Assembly (NCBI RefSeq): GCF_026130605.1
Contig: NZ_JANFAU010000012.1
Location: forward strand, 1 to 64,000
DNA length: 64,000 bases
Direction of reading: 5' to 3'
From: Sphingomonas lycopersici
GTDB lineage: Bacteria > Pseudomonadota > Alphaproteobacteria > Sphingomonadales > Sphingomonadaceae
Below the pieces are notes generated by a model. That model was given only the letters and a program-made list of their open reading frames with translations. It ran no database searches and had not been told where the DNA came from. The position numbers and the translations under genes were made by a program. This document shows positions 34,170-41,377 of the stretch, one piece after another. Position 1 is the first letter of the stretch, and every line of letters begins with the position of its first letter.

Positions 34170-34537
34170 CGCGGATCCGCGGGCATGCCGCGGTCTATGA
34201 CCGCGTCGACCGGACGGGCGACGTGATGCGGCGCGGTTTGTTCGGCGCACTCCGCCCGGTGCCGCTGCTGGCCCAGCATCGCGGGCCCCCGGTGGGGACG
34301 ATCGCGGCGATCGGCGAGGATGCGCTGGGGGTGTGGATCGAGGCGACGATCGAGGATGCGGCGGCGGCGCGGCTGGTGCGCGGGCGCGGGCTGGCCGGGC
34401 TGTCGGTCGGCTATCGCCCGGTGACGACGCGGCAGGGCGCGTGGCGCGAAATCGTCGCCGCCGAGCTGATCGAGGTGAGCCTCGTCGCGCAGCCGGCGCA
34501 GCCCGCGGCGCGGGTGGAGTGGATTTCCAGTGATTAG
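34157..34537 (+). CDS. HK97-family prohead protease (GTA gp4 homologue)
   Basis: 126 aa from the ATG at 34157. This serine protease matures the capsid by trimming the delta domain of the major capsid protein. The catalytic histidine is in LLAQHRGPP (H41) and the serine in GLAGLSVGY (S83), in the expected order and spacing. It is short, with little beyond the catalytic core. Oddly, the capsid protein encoded next seems to lack most of a delta domain, so its substrate region is unclear. Confidence 0.88.
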   Translation: MGEVTRIRGHAAVYDRVDRTGDVMRRGLFGALRPVPLLAQHRGPPVGTIAAIGEDALGVWIEATIEDAAAARLVRGRGLAGLSVGYRPVTTRQGAWREIVAAELIEVSLVAQPAQPAARVEWISSD

Positions 34538-34570
34538 ATTGGCGTGATCCAGGCTCCGCCGACGCCGTTT

Positions 34571-34654
34571 CGTCACGCCGGACTTGATCCGGCATCCAGA
34601 GCCACGGGCGGCAGCGTTGGTGGCTCTGGATGCCCGGTCGAGCCCGGCATGACG
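34571..34654. repeat. Palindromic repeat (CGTCATGCCGGGCTTGATC family), copy 2
   Basis: CGTCACGCCGGACTTGATCC opens and GGTCGAGCCCGGCATGACG closes this inverted repeat, with the CATCCAGAG/CTCTGGATG inner arms. It lies inside the GTA operon, just before the capsid gene. Confidence 0.8.
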
Positions 34655-34742
34655 GTCTGACGCCGGGCGGGATGGATCAAAAATTCGATCGGAGACGGGC
34701 TCCGATATTTCGCCGGCTGACGGCCGGCTGGGGGAGGCGTGT

Positions 34743-35753
34743 ATGGACGAGACGGTGATGGCGCGGCCGGTGCTGGAAGGCGCGGCGGCGGGGAAAGCGG
34801 CGAGCGCGGCGTTCGACAATTATGTCCGCAGCGGCGCGACGCTCGAGATGAAGGCGTTTACCGGGGTGACCGGCGATGCCGGCGGTTTCGCGATGCCCAG
34901 GGAGATCGACGCGCGGATCGATGCGACGTTGAAGTCGATCTCGCCGATCCGGGCGATCGCCAATGTCGTCAAGGTGGGGTCGGCGGGATATCGCAAGCTG
35001 ATCACCACCGGGGGCACTCCCTCCGGCTGGGCGTCGGAGACCGCGCCGCGCCCCGAGACGGCGACCCCGTCGTTCGTCGAGATCGCCCCGCCGATGGGCG
35101 AGCTCTATGCCAATCCGACCGCGACTCAGGCGATGCTCGACGATGCGATGTTCGATGCCGAGCAATGGCTGGCGGAGGAGATCGCGACCGAATTCGCACG
35201 CGCCGAGGGCGCGGCGTTCGTCAGCGGGAACGGGACGAACCGGCCGAAGGGCTTTCTCCAGGCGCCGGTCGCGGCGACCGGGGACGCGACGCGCGCGTTC
35301 GGGACGCTGCAATATCTGCCCTCGGGGGCGGCAGGGGATTTTTCGACCAACCCGCAGGAGCGGCTGATCGATCTGGTGCAGAGCCTGCGCGCGCCCTATC
35401 GCCAGGGCGCGGTGTTCGTGATGAATGCCGCGACGCTGGCGCGGATCCGCAAGTTCAAGACCGCCGACGGCGCGTTCGTGTGGCAGCCGAGCCTCGCGCA
35501 GGGCCAGCCGGCGACCTTGCTCGGCTATCCGGTGGTCGAGGCGGAGGACATGCCCGATGTCGCGGCCAATGCGCTGTCGATCGCGTTCGGCAATTTCCGC
35601 GCCGGCTATCTCGTCGCCGAGCGCAGCGAGACCGCGATCCTGCGCGATCCCTATAGCAACAAGCCGTTCGTCAGCTTCTACGCGACGAAGCGGATCGGCG
35701 GGGGCGTGGCCGACAGCAACGCGATCAAGCTGATGAAATTCGCCGCGGCCTGA
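34743..35753 (+). CDS. HK97-type major capsid protein (GTA gp5 homologue)
   Basis: 336 aa with GGGGGAGG upstream of the ATG. The HK97 fold is evident from MKAFTGVTGDAGGFAMPREI (36-55), WASETAPRP, GELYANPTATQAMLDDA and GDFRAGY-type GNFRAGYLVAER. Only about 35 residues precede the conserved core, whereas HK97-type GTA capsids usually carry a ~100-residue cleavable N-terminal delta/scaffold domain. An in-frame upstream start was not seen. Either scaffolding is supplied otherwise or the 5' end was altered near the adjacent repeat. Confidence 0.94.
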   Translation: MDETVMARPVLEGAAAGKAASAAFDNYVRSGATLEMKAFTGVTGDAGGFAMPREIDARIDATLKSISPIRAIANVVKVGSAGYRKLITTGGTPSGWASETAPRPETATPSFVEIAPPMGELYANPTATQAMLDDAMFDAEQWLAEEIATEFARAEGAAFVSGNGTNRPKGFLQAPVAATGDATRAFGTLQYLPSGAAGDFSTNPQERLIDLVQSLRAPYRQGAVFVMNAATLARIRKFKTADGAFVWQPSLAQGQPATLLGYPVVEAEDMPDVAANALSIAFGNFRAGYLVAERSETAILRDPYSNKPFVSFYATKRIGGGVADSNAIKLMKFAAA

Positions 35754-35801
35754 GCGGCGGCAACATCCGTGCGAAAGGGCAATTTCGGCCCTGACCACCG
35801 G

Positions 35802-35884
35802 CGTCATGCTGACGAAAGTCAGCATCCAGAGCCCCAGCCGTCACGGCTCGTGACTCTGGATGCCGGGTCGAGCCCGGCATGACG
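35802..35884. repeat. Palindromic repeat (CGTCATGCCGGGCTTGATC family), copy 3
   Basis: CGTCATGCTGACGAAAGTCAGCATCC starts this copy and CTCTGGATGCCGGGTCGAGC plus CCGGCATGACG end it. It lies between the capsid and spike-base genes, so this family flanks the capsid gene on both sides. Confidence 0.8.
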
Positions 35885-35932
35885 GCCGGGGGCCGGGCCA
35901 TCTTAAGGAAAAGACGAGAGGGAGCGGGCAAC

Positions 35933-36199
35933 ATGGCCGATCCATTTGCGAATAACGCCGATACGTTGAGGACGCCGGCGCGGCGCGCGGTCGCGGTGGT
36001 GCCGCATGACGTCAACGCGCTGAGCGACATCCCCAAGGCGCTGTATGTCGGCACCGGGGGGACGATCGTGATGCGCGGGGCGGCGGACACCGGCGACCAG
36101 ATCTGGAAGAATGTGCCGGCGGGCACGGTGCTGCGGTTCCGCGCGCAATATGTCCGCGCGACCGGCACCACCGCGGGCGACATGCTCGCGCTTTACTAG
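35933..36199 (+). CDS. Spike base protein, RCAP_rcc01079-like
   Basis: 88 aa from the ATG at 35933, with GAGAGGGAG upstream. It matches the small family named after Rhodobacter rcc01079, the base of the GTA head spikes: SDIPKALYVGTGGTIVM and VPAGTVLRFRAQYVRATGTTAGDML are typical of the compact beta fold. In RcGTA the base anchors a fibre that binds recipient capsule. Finding it in the structural cluster, with a large spike-like protein upstream, suggests that both form a head spike here. Confidence 0.78.
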   Translation: MADPFANNADTLRTPARRAVAVVPHDVNALSDIPKALYVGTGGTIVMRGAADTGDQIWKNVPAGTVLRFRAQYVRATGTTAGDMLALY

Positions 36200-36211
36200 C
36201 CGCCCCTCCTT

Positions 36212-36240
36212 GCTCCCCTCCTTTGTGAAGGGAGGGGAGA
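36212..36240. repeat. Short palindromic repeat (CTCCCCTCCCTTG...CAAGGGAGGGGAG type)
   Basis: CTCCCCTCCTTTGTGAAGGGAGGGGAG is a hairpin with CTCCCCTCC(TTT) and (AAG)GGAGGGGAG arms. Related sequences lie at 38139-38166 and 51876-51990. Confidence 0.7.
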
Positions 36241-36314
36241 AGAAGGGGGCGACGCTTTTCGACTTTTCGAACCGGGGGGCTCGACATGGCACAGATTGGC
36301 GAAGGGGGCGGGCG

Positions 36315-36836
36315 ATGAGCGCCGCCCCGATCCCGCCCGCGGCGATCGCCGGGGCGGTCACGGCGGCGCGCGATTTCCTGCGCAGCCCCGGCGACGACGA
36401 GCCGAGGGTGATGGCGCAATTCGCCGCGAGCGCGTTGCTGATCGGCGAGGCGTTCACCGGCACTCTCCTCATCGCGCGCGCAGTGGAGGAGGCGATCCCC
36501 GCCGCGACGGCGTGGCGGCTGCTCGCCGAGGCGCCGGTGCGCGCGATCGACGCGGTCGGCGATCTGCCGCCGGCCGATTATGCGATCGATATCGACGGCG
36601 ACGCGCGCGGCTGGGTGCGGTTCGCGCGCGCGCGCGTCGGGCGGGTGACGGTGCGCTACACCGCCGGGCTCGCCGCGGACTGGGCGGGGCTCCCCGCGCC
36701 GCTGGCGCAGGGTGTCGTCGCGCTGATCGCGCATCTCTACGAGGACCGCGGGCGCGCGACCCAGCCGCCGGCGGCGGTCACCGCTTTGTGGCGGCCATAT
36801 CGCCGGATGCGGCTGGCGACGGAGCGGCGATCGTGA
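36315..36836 (+). CDS. GTA head-tail connector-like protein (gp6 homologue)
   Basis: 173 aa from the ATG at 36315. Helical protein with the connector-like pattern AARDFLRSPGDDEPRV near the N-terminus, AFTGTLLIARAVEEAI, and GLPAPLAQGVVALIAHLYEDRG near the C-terminus, which is usual for gp6-type adaptor proteins that sit under the portal. Position matches gp6 of RcGTA. It overlaps the next gene by four bases. Confidence 0.82.
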   Translation: MSAAPIPPAAIAGAVTAARDFLRSPGDDEPRVMAQFAASALLIGEAFTGTLLIARAVEEAIPAATAWRLLAEAPVRAIDAVGDLPPADYAIDIDGDARGWVRFARARVGRVTVRYTAGLAADWAGLPAPLAQGVVALIAHLYEDRGRATQPPAAVTALWRPYRRMRLATERRS

Positions 36837-37015
36837 CCCGCTGGGCGGAGATCGCGGCGCGGGCCGGCGCGCGGCGCGCGGTGCGCGTCGCCGAGCGGCT
36901 GGCGGCGCGGGTGGCGCTGCCGGGGGCGCGGGTGACGCGCGACGGCGCACGGGTGACGATCGTCGGGCGCGGGGTGCTCGCCGCGTTGCGCTGGCCGGCG
37001 GGGCTGTTGCGGTGA
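36833..37015 (+). CDS. GTA gp7-like small head-tail protein
   Basis: 60 aa from a GTG overlapping the gp6 stop; it also overlaps the gp8 start by four bases. It is strongly basic and Ala/Arg-rich (AGARRAVRVAERLAARVALP, then VTIVGRGVLAALRWPAG). It is in the position of gp7, which belongs to the head-tail stopper region. The identification rests on position and on the translational coupling on both sides. Confidence 0.65.
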   Translation: MTRWAEIAARAGARRAVRVAERLAARVALPGARVTRDGARVTIVGRGVLAALRWPAGLLR

Positions 37016-37407
37016 GCGCGCGCGAGGTGGCGCAGGCGGCGGTGGTCGCGGCGCTGCGCGTGGCGCTGGGCGATGCGGCGGCGGTGTTCGACGCGCCGCC
37101 GGTGCGCGCCGCGCTGCCGCATGTCGTGGTCGAGCAGCCCGAGCTGGTCGACTGGAGCACCAAGGACTGGCGCGGGTGCGAGGGGCGCATCGTCGTCGCG
37201 GCCTATGACGGCGGCGAGCGGCCGGCGCGGCTGCGCGCGCTGGCGGCGCGGATCGAGGATGCGGTCGAGGCGGTGCCGGCGGCGCCGGGCGACGGGTGGC
37301 GGGTGGCGACCCTGCGCTTCGTGCGCAGCCGCGTCGCGCGTGCGCCGGGCGATCGCTGGGTGGCGACGAGCGAGTTCGTCGTGCGGCTCTATCGGGAGGG
37401 CGAATGA
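37012..37407 (+). CDS. DUF3168 tail-terminator protein (GTA gp8 homologue)
   Basis: 131 aa with a GTG start. DUF3168 proteins form the hexameric ring closing the tail tube at the head side. It shows the family run of short strands and helices (ALPHVVVEQPELVDWSTKDW, around 36-55, then GEGRIVV-type CEGRIVVAAYDGG and WRVATLRFVRS). Overlaps on both sides place it in the tightly coupled gp6-gp10 block. Confidence 0.85.
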   Translation: MSAREVAQAAVVAALRVALGDAAAVFDAPPVRAALPHVVVEQPELVDWSTKDWRGCEGRIVVAAYDGGERPARLRALAARIEDAVEAVPAAPGDGWRVATLRFVRSRVARAPGDRWVATSEFVVRLYREGE

Positions 37408-37805
37408 TGGCGGTGGAGAAAGGGAGCGCGTTCCTGCTCAAGATCGGCGGGGAGAGCGGCTGGCAGACCGTGGCGGGGATGCGCACGACGCAATTGAGCG
37501 TCAACGGCGATGCGGTGGCGATCACCCACAAGGGCTCGGGCGGGTGGCGCGAATTGCTGTCGGGCGCGGGGGTGCGCAGCGTCAGCGTCTCGGCGGCGGG
37601 GGTGTTTACCGGATCGGCGGCTGAGGCGCGGGTCAAGGCCAATGCGCTGGCGGGAACGCTCGACGATTACCGGCTGACTTTCGAGGGCGGCGAGACGATG
37701 ACCGGCCGGTTCCTCGTCGTTCGGCTCGATTATGCCGGGGATTTCAACGGCGAGCGATCCTATTCGCTGGGCCTCGAAAGCTCCGGCGCGGTGGCGGCGG
37801 CATGA
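37404..37805 (+). CDS. Major tail protein (GTA gp9 homologue)
   Basis: 133 aa from tandem ATGs at 37404 and 37407. The phage tail-tube fold is suggested by KGSAFLLKIGG near the N-terminus, the RTTQLSVNGDAVAITHK strand pair (28-44), and FEGGETMTGRFLVVRLDYAGDFNGE in the second half. It overlaps gp8 and gp10 by four bases each. The role is assembly of the tail tube. Confidence 0.88.
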   Translation: MMAVEKGSAFLLKIGGESGWQTVAGMRTTQLSVNGDAVAITHKGSGGWRELLSGAGVRSVSVSAAGVFTGSAAEARVKANALAGTLDDYRLTFEGGETMTGRFLVVRLDYAGDFNGERSYSLGLESSGAVAAA

Positions 37806-38116
37806 CCGCGCCGGCCAATCCGGCGCGCGGCGAGGCGGCGATCCGCGTCGCGGGCGAGATGCTCGTGCTGCGGCCGAGCTTTGCCGCGCTGGTCGCCGCC
37901 GAGCAGGAATTGGGGCCGCTGTTCGCGCTGGTCGAACGTGCCGCGTCGGGCGGACTGGCGCTGGGCGAGATGGTCGCCTTGTTCTGGCATTGCCTCGACG
38001 CGCCGCCCGAGGGGCTGACCCGCGACCGGCTCGGCGAGGCGGTCGCGGCGGGCGGGCTCGCGGCGGCGACCCCGGCGCTGCGCGTGCTGCTCGGGCAGAT
38101 ATTGGCGGGGCGGTGA
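37802..38116 (+). CDS. GTA family tail-assembly protein (gp10 homologue)
   Basis: 104 aa. Conserved GTA gp10 features are the ARGEAAIRVAGEMLVLRPSF N-terminus (8-27), LVAAEQELGPLFAL, and a hydrophobic helix near LRVLLGQIL at the C-terminus. It is thought to be a tail chaperone that acts with the tape measure. It overlaps gp9 by four bases. The following gene is separated by a palindromic repeat. Confidence 0.82.
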   Translation: MTAPANPARGEAAIRVAGEMLVLRPSFAALVAAEQELGPLFALVERAASGGLALGEMVALFWHCLDAPPEGLTRDRLGEAVAAGGLAAATPALRVLLGQILAGR

Positions 38117-38138
38117 GCACGTCGCTTCCACTTTCCTG

Positions 38139-38166
38139 CTCCCCTCCCTTGAACAAGGGAGGGGAG
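38139..38166. repeat. Palindromic repeat (CTCCCCTCCCTTG type) at the g10.1 5' end
   Basis: CTCCCCTCCCTTGAACAAGGGAGGGGAG is a hairpin with 13-bp arms (CTCCCCTCCCTTG and CAAGGGAGGGGAG) and a 2-nt loop. It lies in the sequence that should hold the start of the g10.1 homologue. Confidence 0.85.
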
Positions 38167-38231
38167 AAGAGGGAGGGAGCGCCCCGTCGTTCGCCGATCG
38201 CGCCGCGCGGCTTGCGGGGCTGGCGGGGGTG

Positions 38232-38381
38232 ATGTTCGGCTGGCCGCCCGATGCCTTCTGGCGCGCGACCCCGGCGGAGCTCGCGGGGCTGGTGCGCGCC
38301 TGTCTCGGCGACGAGGGCGATGCGGTGCCGCCCGATGCGGCGACGATCGCGCGTTTGAGGGAAAGGTTCCCCGATGGATGA
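38232..38381 (+). CDS. GTA tail-assembly chaperone (gp10.1 homologue), short
   Basis: 49 aa from the ATG at 38232 (or 50 from GTG at 38229). MFGWPPDAFWRATPAELAGL (1-20) is the classic gp10.1 signature. Its frame is open upstream (the codons before it read like the usual FADRAARLAGLAGV leader), but no start codon precedes GTG 38229 and the hairpin at 38139-38166 intervenes, so the normal 5' end seems displaced. It overlaps the next gene by 8 bp. Confidence 0.7.
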   Translation: MFGWPPDAFWRATPAELAGLVRACLGDEGDAVPPDAATIARLRERFPDG

Positions 38382-38952
38382 GGAAATCGAGCGGCTGGTG
38401 ATCGACGTCCGCGCCGACACGACGGCGTTCGCGCGCGACGTGGCGGCGATGCGCGGCGAGCTCGAAGGCCCGCTGGCGGCCGGCGCGGATCGCGCGGGGC
38501 GGGCGATCGAGCGCACCCTGTTGCGCGCGGTGCAGAGCGGGAAACTGGGGTTCGAGGATCTCAAGAAGGTCGCGCTGTCGGTGATGGCCGAGATCGCCGC
38601 CTCGGCGATCCGCGGTGGGCTTCAGCAGATCCTCGGCAGCGGCGGCTCCGGCGGTGGCGGTGGCGGCGGGTTGCTCGGCGGGCTGCTCGCTTTGCTCGGC
38701 GGGGCGCCGGGGCGCGCGACCGGCGGGCCGGTATCGCCCGCGCGGCCTTATTGGGTCGGCGAGCGCGGGCCGGAATTGTTCATCCCCACCGCGAGCGGCG
38801 CGATCGCGCCGGCGGGCGCGGCGGGCGCGCGCGAGGTGCGGGTGGCGATCACCGTCAACGCCGCCGCCGACACCGCCCCGGCGGCGCTGGCGCGATCGAG
38901 CCGCCAGGTGGCGCGCGCGGTGAAGGCCGCGCTCGACGAGGCGGGGGGGTAG
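38374..38952 (+). CDS. Tape-measure-like protein (GTA gp11 homologue)
   Basis: 192 aa. N-terminal IERLVIDVRADTTAFARDVA is characteristic of GTA/phage tail length proteins. A helical region follows with the transmembrane-like LQQILGSGG segment and a Gly-rich stretch (about 88-110). GGPVSPARPYWVGERGPELF (about 117-136) is the typical C-terminal tape-measure motif. The short size matches GTA tails. Confidence 0.85.
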   Translation: MDEEIERLVIDVRADTTAFARDVAAMRGELEGPLAAGADRAGRAIERTLLRAVQSGKLGFEDLKKVALSVMAEIAASAIRGGLQQILGSGGSGGGGGGGLLGGLLALLGGAPGRATGGPVSPARPYWVGERGPELFIPTASGAIAPAGAAGAREVRVAITVNAAADTAPAALARSSRQVARAVKAALDEAGG

Positions 38953-38980
38953 GGGCCCCGCGATGTTGGAACGGGGCCCC
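38952..38980 (+). other. Perfect GGGGCCCC hairpin after the tape measure gene
   Basis: GGGGCCCC at 38952-38959 and again at 38973-38980 are self-complementary and pair with each other across 13 nt. The first copy begins at the last base of the gp11 stop codon. A repeat of the CTTCGACAAGC family follows at once. No T-run follows. It could pause or attenuate transcription within the operon. Confidence 0.5.
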
Positions 38981-38986
38981 TCTCCA

Positions 38987-39064
38987 CCGTTCGCCCTGAG
39001 CTTGTCGAAGGGCGTCCTGTCCCCGTGAGTTGGGGCCGCCCTTCGACAGGCTCAGGGCGAACGG
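38987..39064. repeat. Palindromic repeat (CTTCGACAAGCTCAGG family), copy 4
   Basis: CCGTTCGCCCTGAGCTTGTC opens and CCTTCGACAGGCTCAGGGCG closes this inverted repeat, between the tape-measure and DUF2460 genes of the GTA operon. Confidence 0.85.
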
Positions 39065-39104
39065 ATTTCTTTTCGCTGGCGCGGACAATCAAGGCGAACG
39101 GGAT

Positions 39105-41375
39105 ATGGGCTATTGGCTGAGCCGCGAGCGGCGGCATCAGGCGGCGGGGGTGATCCAGCGCTTCGACGCGCGTTTCTGGACGGTCAACTTCCCGCGGCCG
39201 ATGATGGCGGCGGTGACGACGACCGCGCCCGATGCGCTGCGGGTCGATTGCGTCTTCTATCGCGCCGACGATCTCGCCGGGCTGATCTGGGAAGCCGAGG
39301 ATCGCTGGGATCATCCGCTGCTCCGATATGAGACCGCGCGCGATTTCCGCGATTGCCGGCTCTCGTTCCGCTGGCGCTCGGGCGGGGTGCGCGCGCTCGA
39401 TGCGGTCAACGGCCCGGTGCTGACGATCGAGGGGCGCGACCGGAACGGCGATCCGCGGACCTGGTACGTGCGGTTGTGGAATTATGCCGAGGGCATGCCC
39501 GAGGATGCGCTGATCTCGATCGACTTCGCCAGCGTCGTCGGCGGGTTCATGCTGCCGGCGGAGGCGGACACGGTGTGGGCGGGAGATGTCGACCGGATGT
39601 TCGTCTCGCTCGTTCCGCGCGATTACAGCGGGGCGGACGCATTGCTCGCCGCGCCGACCGAGGGCTGGGCGGAGATGAGCGCGATCCGCTGCGAAGGCGC
39701 GGGCGCGGTGATCGCGATCGGCGATGTAATCGTCCCCGAACATGGCATCGGCATCGCCGGGGGCTATGACGACAGCTACAATCTCACCCCCGCGCGGCTG
39801 CTGCGCAACGCGCTCCAGCTCGGCTATCGCGGGGCGATCGTCCATTATGTCGGGATGAGCCATTATTTCCGGCTCGAGGCCAATTCGGGCGGGCTTTACG
39901 TCAGCCTTGCCGGCGGGGCGCTCAATGCCGCCTGCGCGGCGTGGCATCGCGATTTCGCGGCGCGGGCGCGGGAGCTCGGCTATGATATCATCTGGTCGCT
40001 GAGCTACGAATTGTTCGACCGGCATTGCTGGGGCGACTGGAAGCAGCGCGCGGCGGATGGTGCGCCCGCGCTGACCGGCTGGTCGCCGCCTTCGACCCTG
40101 CTTTCGCCGACCCACGCCGGCGCGATGAATTACCTGCAGGCGGTGGCGCGGGCGTTCGTCGCGATCGGCGTCGAGGCGGGGCTGGGGGCGCATTTCCAGG
40201 TCGGCGAGCCGTGGTGGTGGGTGATGCCCGACGGGCGGCCGTGCCTTTATGACGCCAGCGCGGTGGCCGCCTTCGCGCCGGTGCCGATCGCGACGATCGC
40301 GGGCGCCAAGAGCCCCGCCGAGATCGCGACGCTCGATGCGGCGGGCGCGGCGCTGGCGGCATCGACCGCCGCGCTCGTCGCGGCGGCGCGCGCGGTGGCG
40401 GCGGACTGCCGGACCTATCTGCTCGCCTATCTCCCGACGGTGCTCGACGCGGCGGCGCCCGAGGCGAAACGCGTCAATCTGCCGATCGGCTGGGCCTCCC
40501 CAGCGTTCGATATGCTCCAGCTCGAGGATTATGACTGGGTGACCGCGGGCGACACCGCCTCGTCGCGCGCCGGCGCGACGGCGGCGGCGGCGCGGCTCGG
40601 CTACCCGCCGGGGCGGCAGGATTATTTCGCGGGGTTCGTGCGCGATGCGGCGGATGCGACGCCGCACTGGCGGCAGATCGCCGCCGCGGCCGATGCCGCG
40701 CGGCGGCGCGGGGTGGCGCGCGCCTATTTCTGGGCGCTGCCGCAGGTGATGCGCGACGGTTTGGTGCATTGGGATGAGGAGGAGCCGGTGATCGCGTTCG
40801 ACGACGTGCTGTTCCCGCTCGCGCTCGGCCGCGAGGCGGAGGTGGCGCCCGAATTCTCCACCACGATCGTCGCCAGCGCGGGCGGGCGTGAGACGCGCAA
40901 CGTGGCGTGGGCGGGGGCGCGGACGCGCTATGACGCCGGGCCGGGGGTGCGCAGCGAGCAGGACATCCGCGTGCTGCTCGATTTCTTCCGCGCGCGGATG
41001 GGGCCGGCGCGCGGCTTCCGGTTGCGCGATCCGTTCGACGCCGATGCGGCGGACGTGGCGATCGGCACCGGCGACGGCGCGACGCGGCGCTTCGCGCTGG
41101 TCAAACATTATGGCGCGACGGTGCGCCGGATCACCCGCCCGGTGGCGGGGAGCGTCGGGGTCCGGCTCGGCGGCGTCGCGACCGCGGGATTCGCGCTGGA
41201 GCAGGGCGGGCATGTCGTGTTCGACGCCGCGCCGGCTTCGGGGGTGGCGATCACCGCTTCGTTCGCGTTCGACGTTCCGGTGCGCTTCGCCGAGGACCGG
41301 CTGAGCGTGACGCGCGCGACCTTCCTCGCCGGGGCGGCGCCGTCGGTGCCGCTGATCGAGATCAGGGAGGATTGA
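39105..41375 (+). CDS. DUF2460 distal-tail protein fused to a TIM-barrel-like region
   Basis: 756 aa from the ATG at 39105. Residues 1 to about 200 are beta-rich (YYRADDLAGL-like YRADDLAGLIWEAEDRWDH). Residues about 210-560 look like a TIM-barrel glycoside-hydrolase-like domain (IVHYVGMSHYFRLEAN, GYDIIWSLSYELF, HFQVGEPWWWVMPDG, DWVTAGD). The C-terminal ~190 residues are the DUF2460 domain (VIAFDDVLFPLALGREAE, SEQDIRVLLDFFRARMGPARG). RcGTA gp12 is only the DUF2460 part. It resembles fused tail proteins described as non-contractile tail sheath in some siphophages (inference). It probably makes the distal tail and a sugar-binding or hydrolysing collar. Confidence 0.83.
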   Translation: MGYWLSRERRHQAAGVIQRFDARFWTVNFPRPMMAAVTTTAPDALRVDCVFYRADDLAGLIWEAEDRWDHPLLRYETARDFRDCRLSFRWRSGGVRALDAVNGPVLTIEGRDRNGDPRTWYVRLWNYAEGMPEDALISIDFASVVGGFMLPAEADTVWAGDVDRMFVSLVPRDYSGADALLAAPTEGWAEMSAIRCEGAGAVIAIGDVIVPEHGIGIAGGYDDSYNLTPARLLRNALQLGYRGAIVHYVGMSHYFRLEANSGGLYVSLAGGALNAACAAWHRDFAARARELGYDIIWSLSYELFDRHCWGDWKQRAADGAPALTGWSPPSTLLSPTHAGAMNYLQAVARAFVAIGVEAGLGAHFQVGEPWWWVMPDGRPCLYDASAVAAFAPVPIATIAGAKSPAEIATLDAAGAALAASTAALVAAARAVAADCRTYLLAYLPTVLDAAAPEAKRVNLPIGWASPAFDMLQLEDYDWVTAGDTASSRAGATAAAARLGYPPGRQDYFAGFVRDAADATPHWRQIAAAADAARRRGVARAYFWALPQVMRDGLVHWDEEEPVIAFDDVLFPLALGREAEVAPEFSTTIVASAGGRETRNVAWAGARTRYDAGPGVRSEQDIRVLLDFFRARMGPARGFRLRDPFDADAADVAIGTGDGATRRFALVKHYGATVRRITRPVAGSVGVRLGGVATAGFALEQGGHVVFDAAPASGVAITASFAFDVPVRFAEDRLSVTRATFLAGAAPSVPLIEIRED

Positions 41376-41377
41376 GC

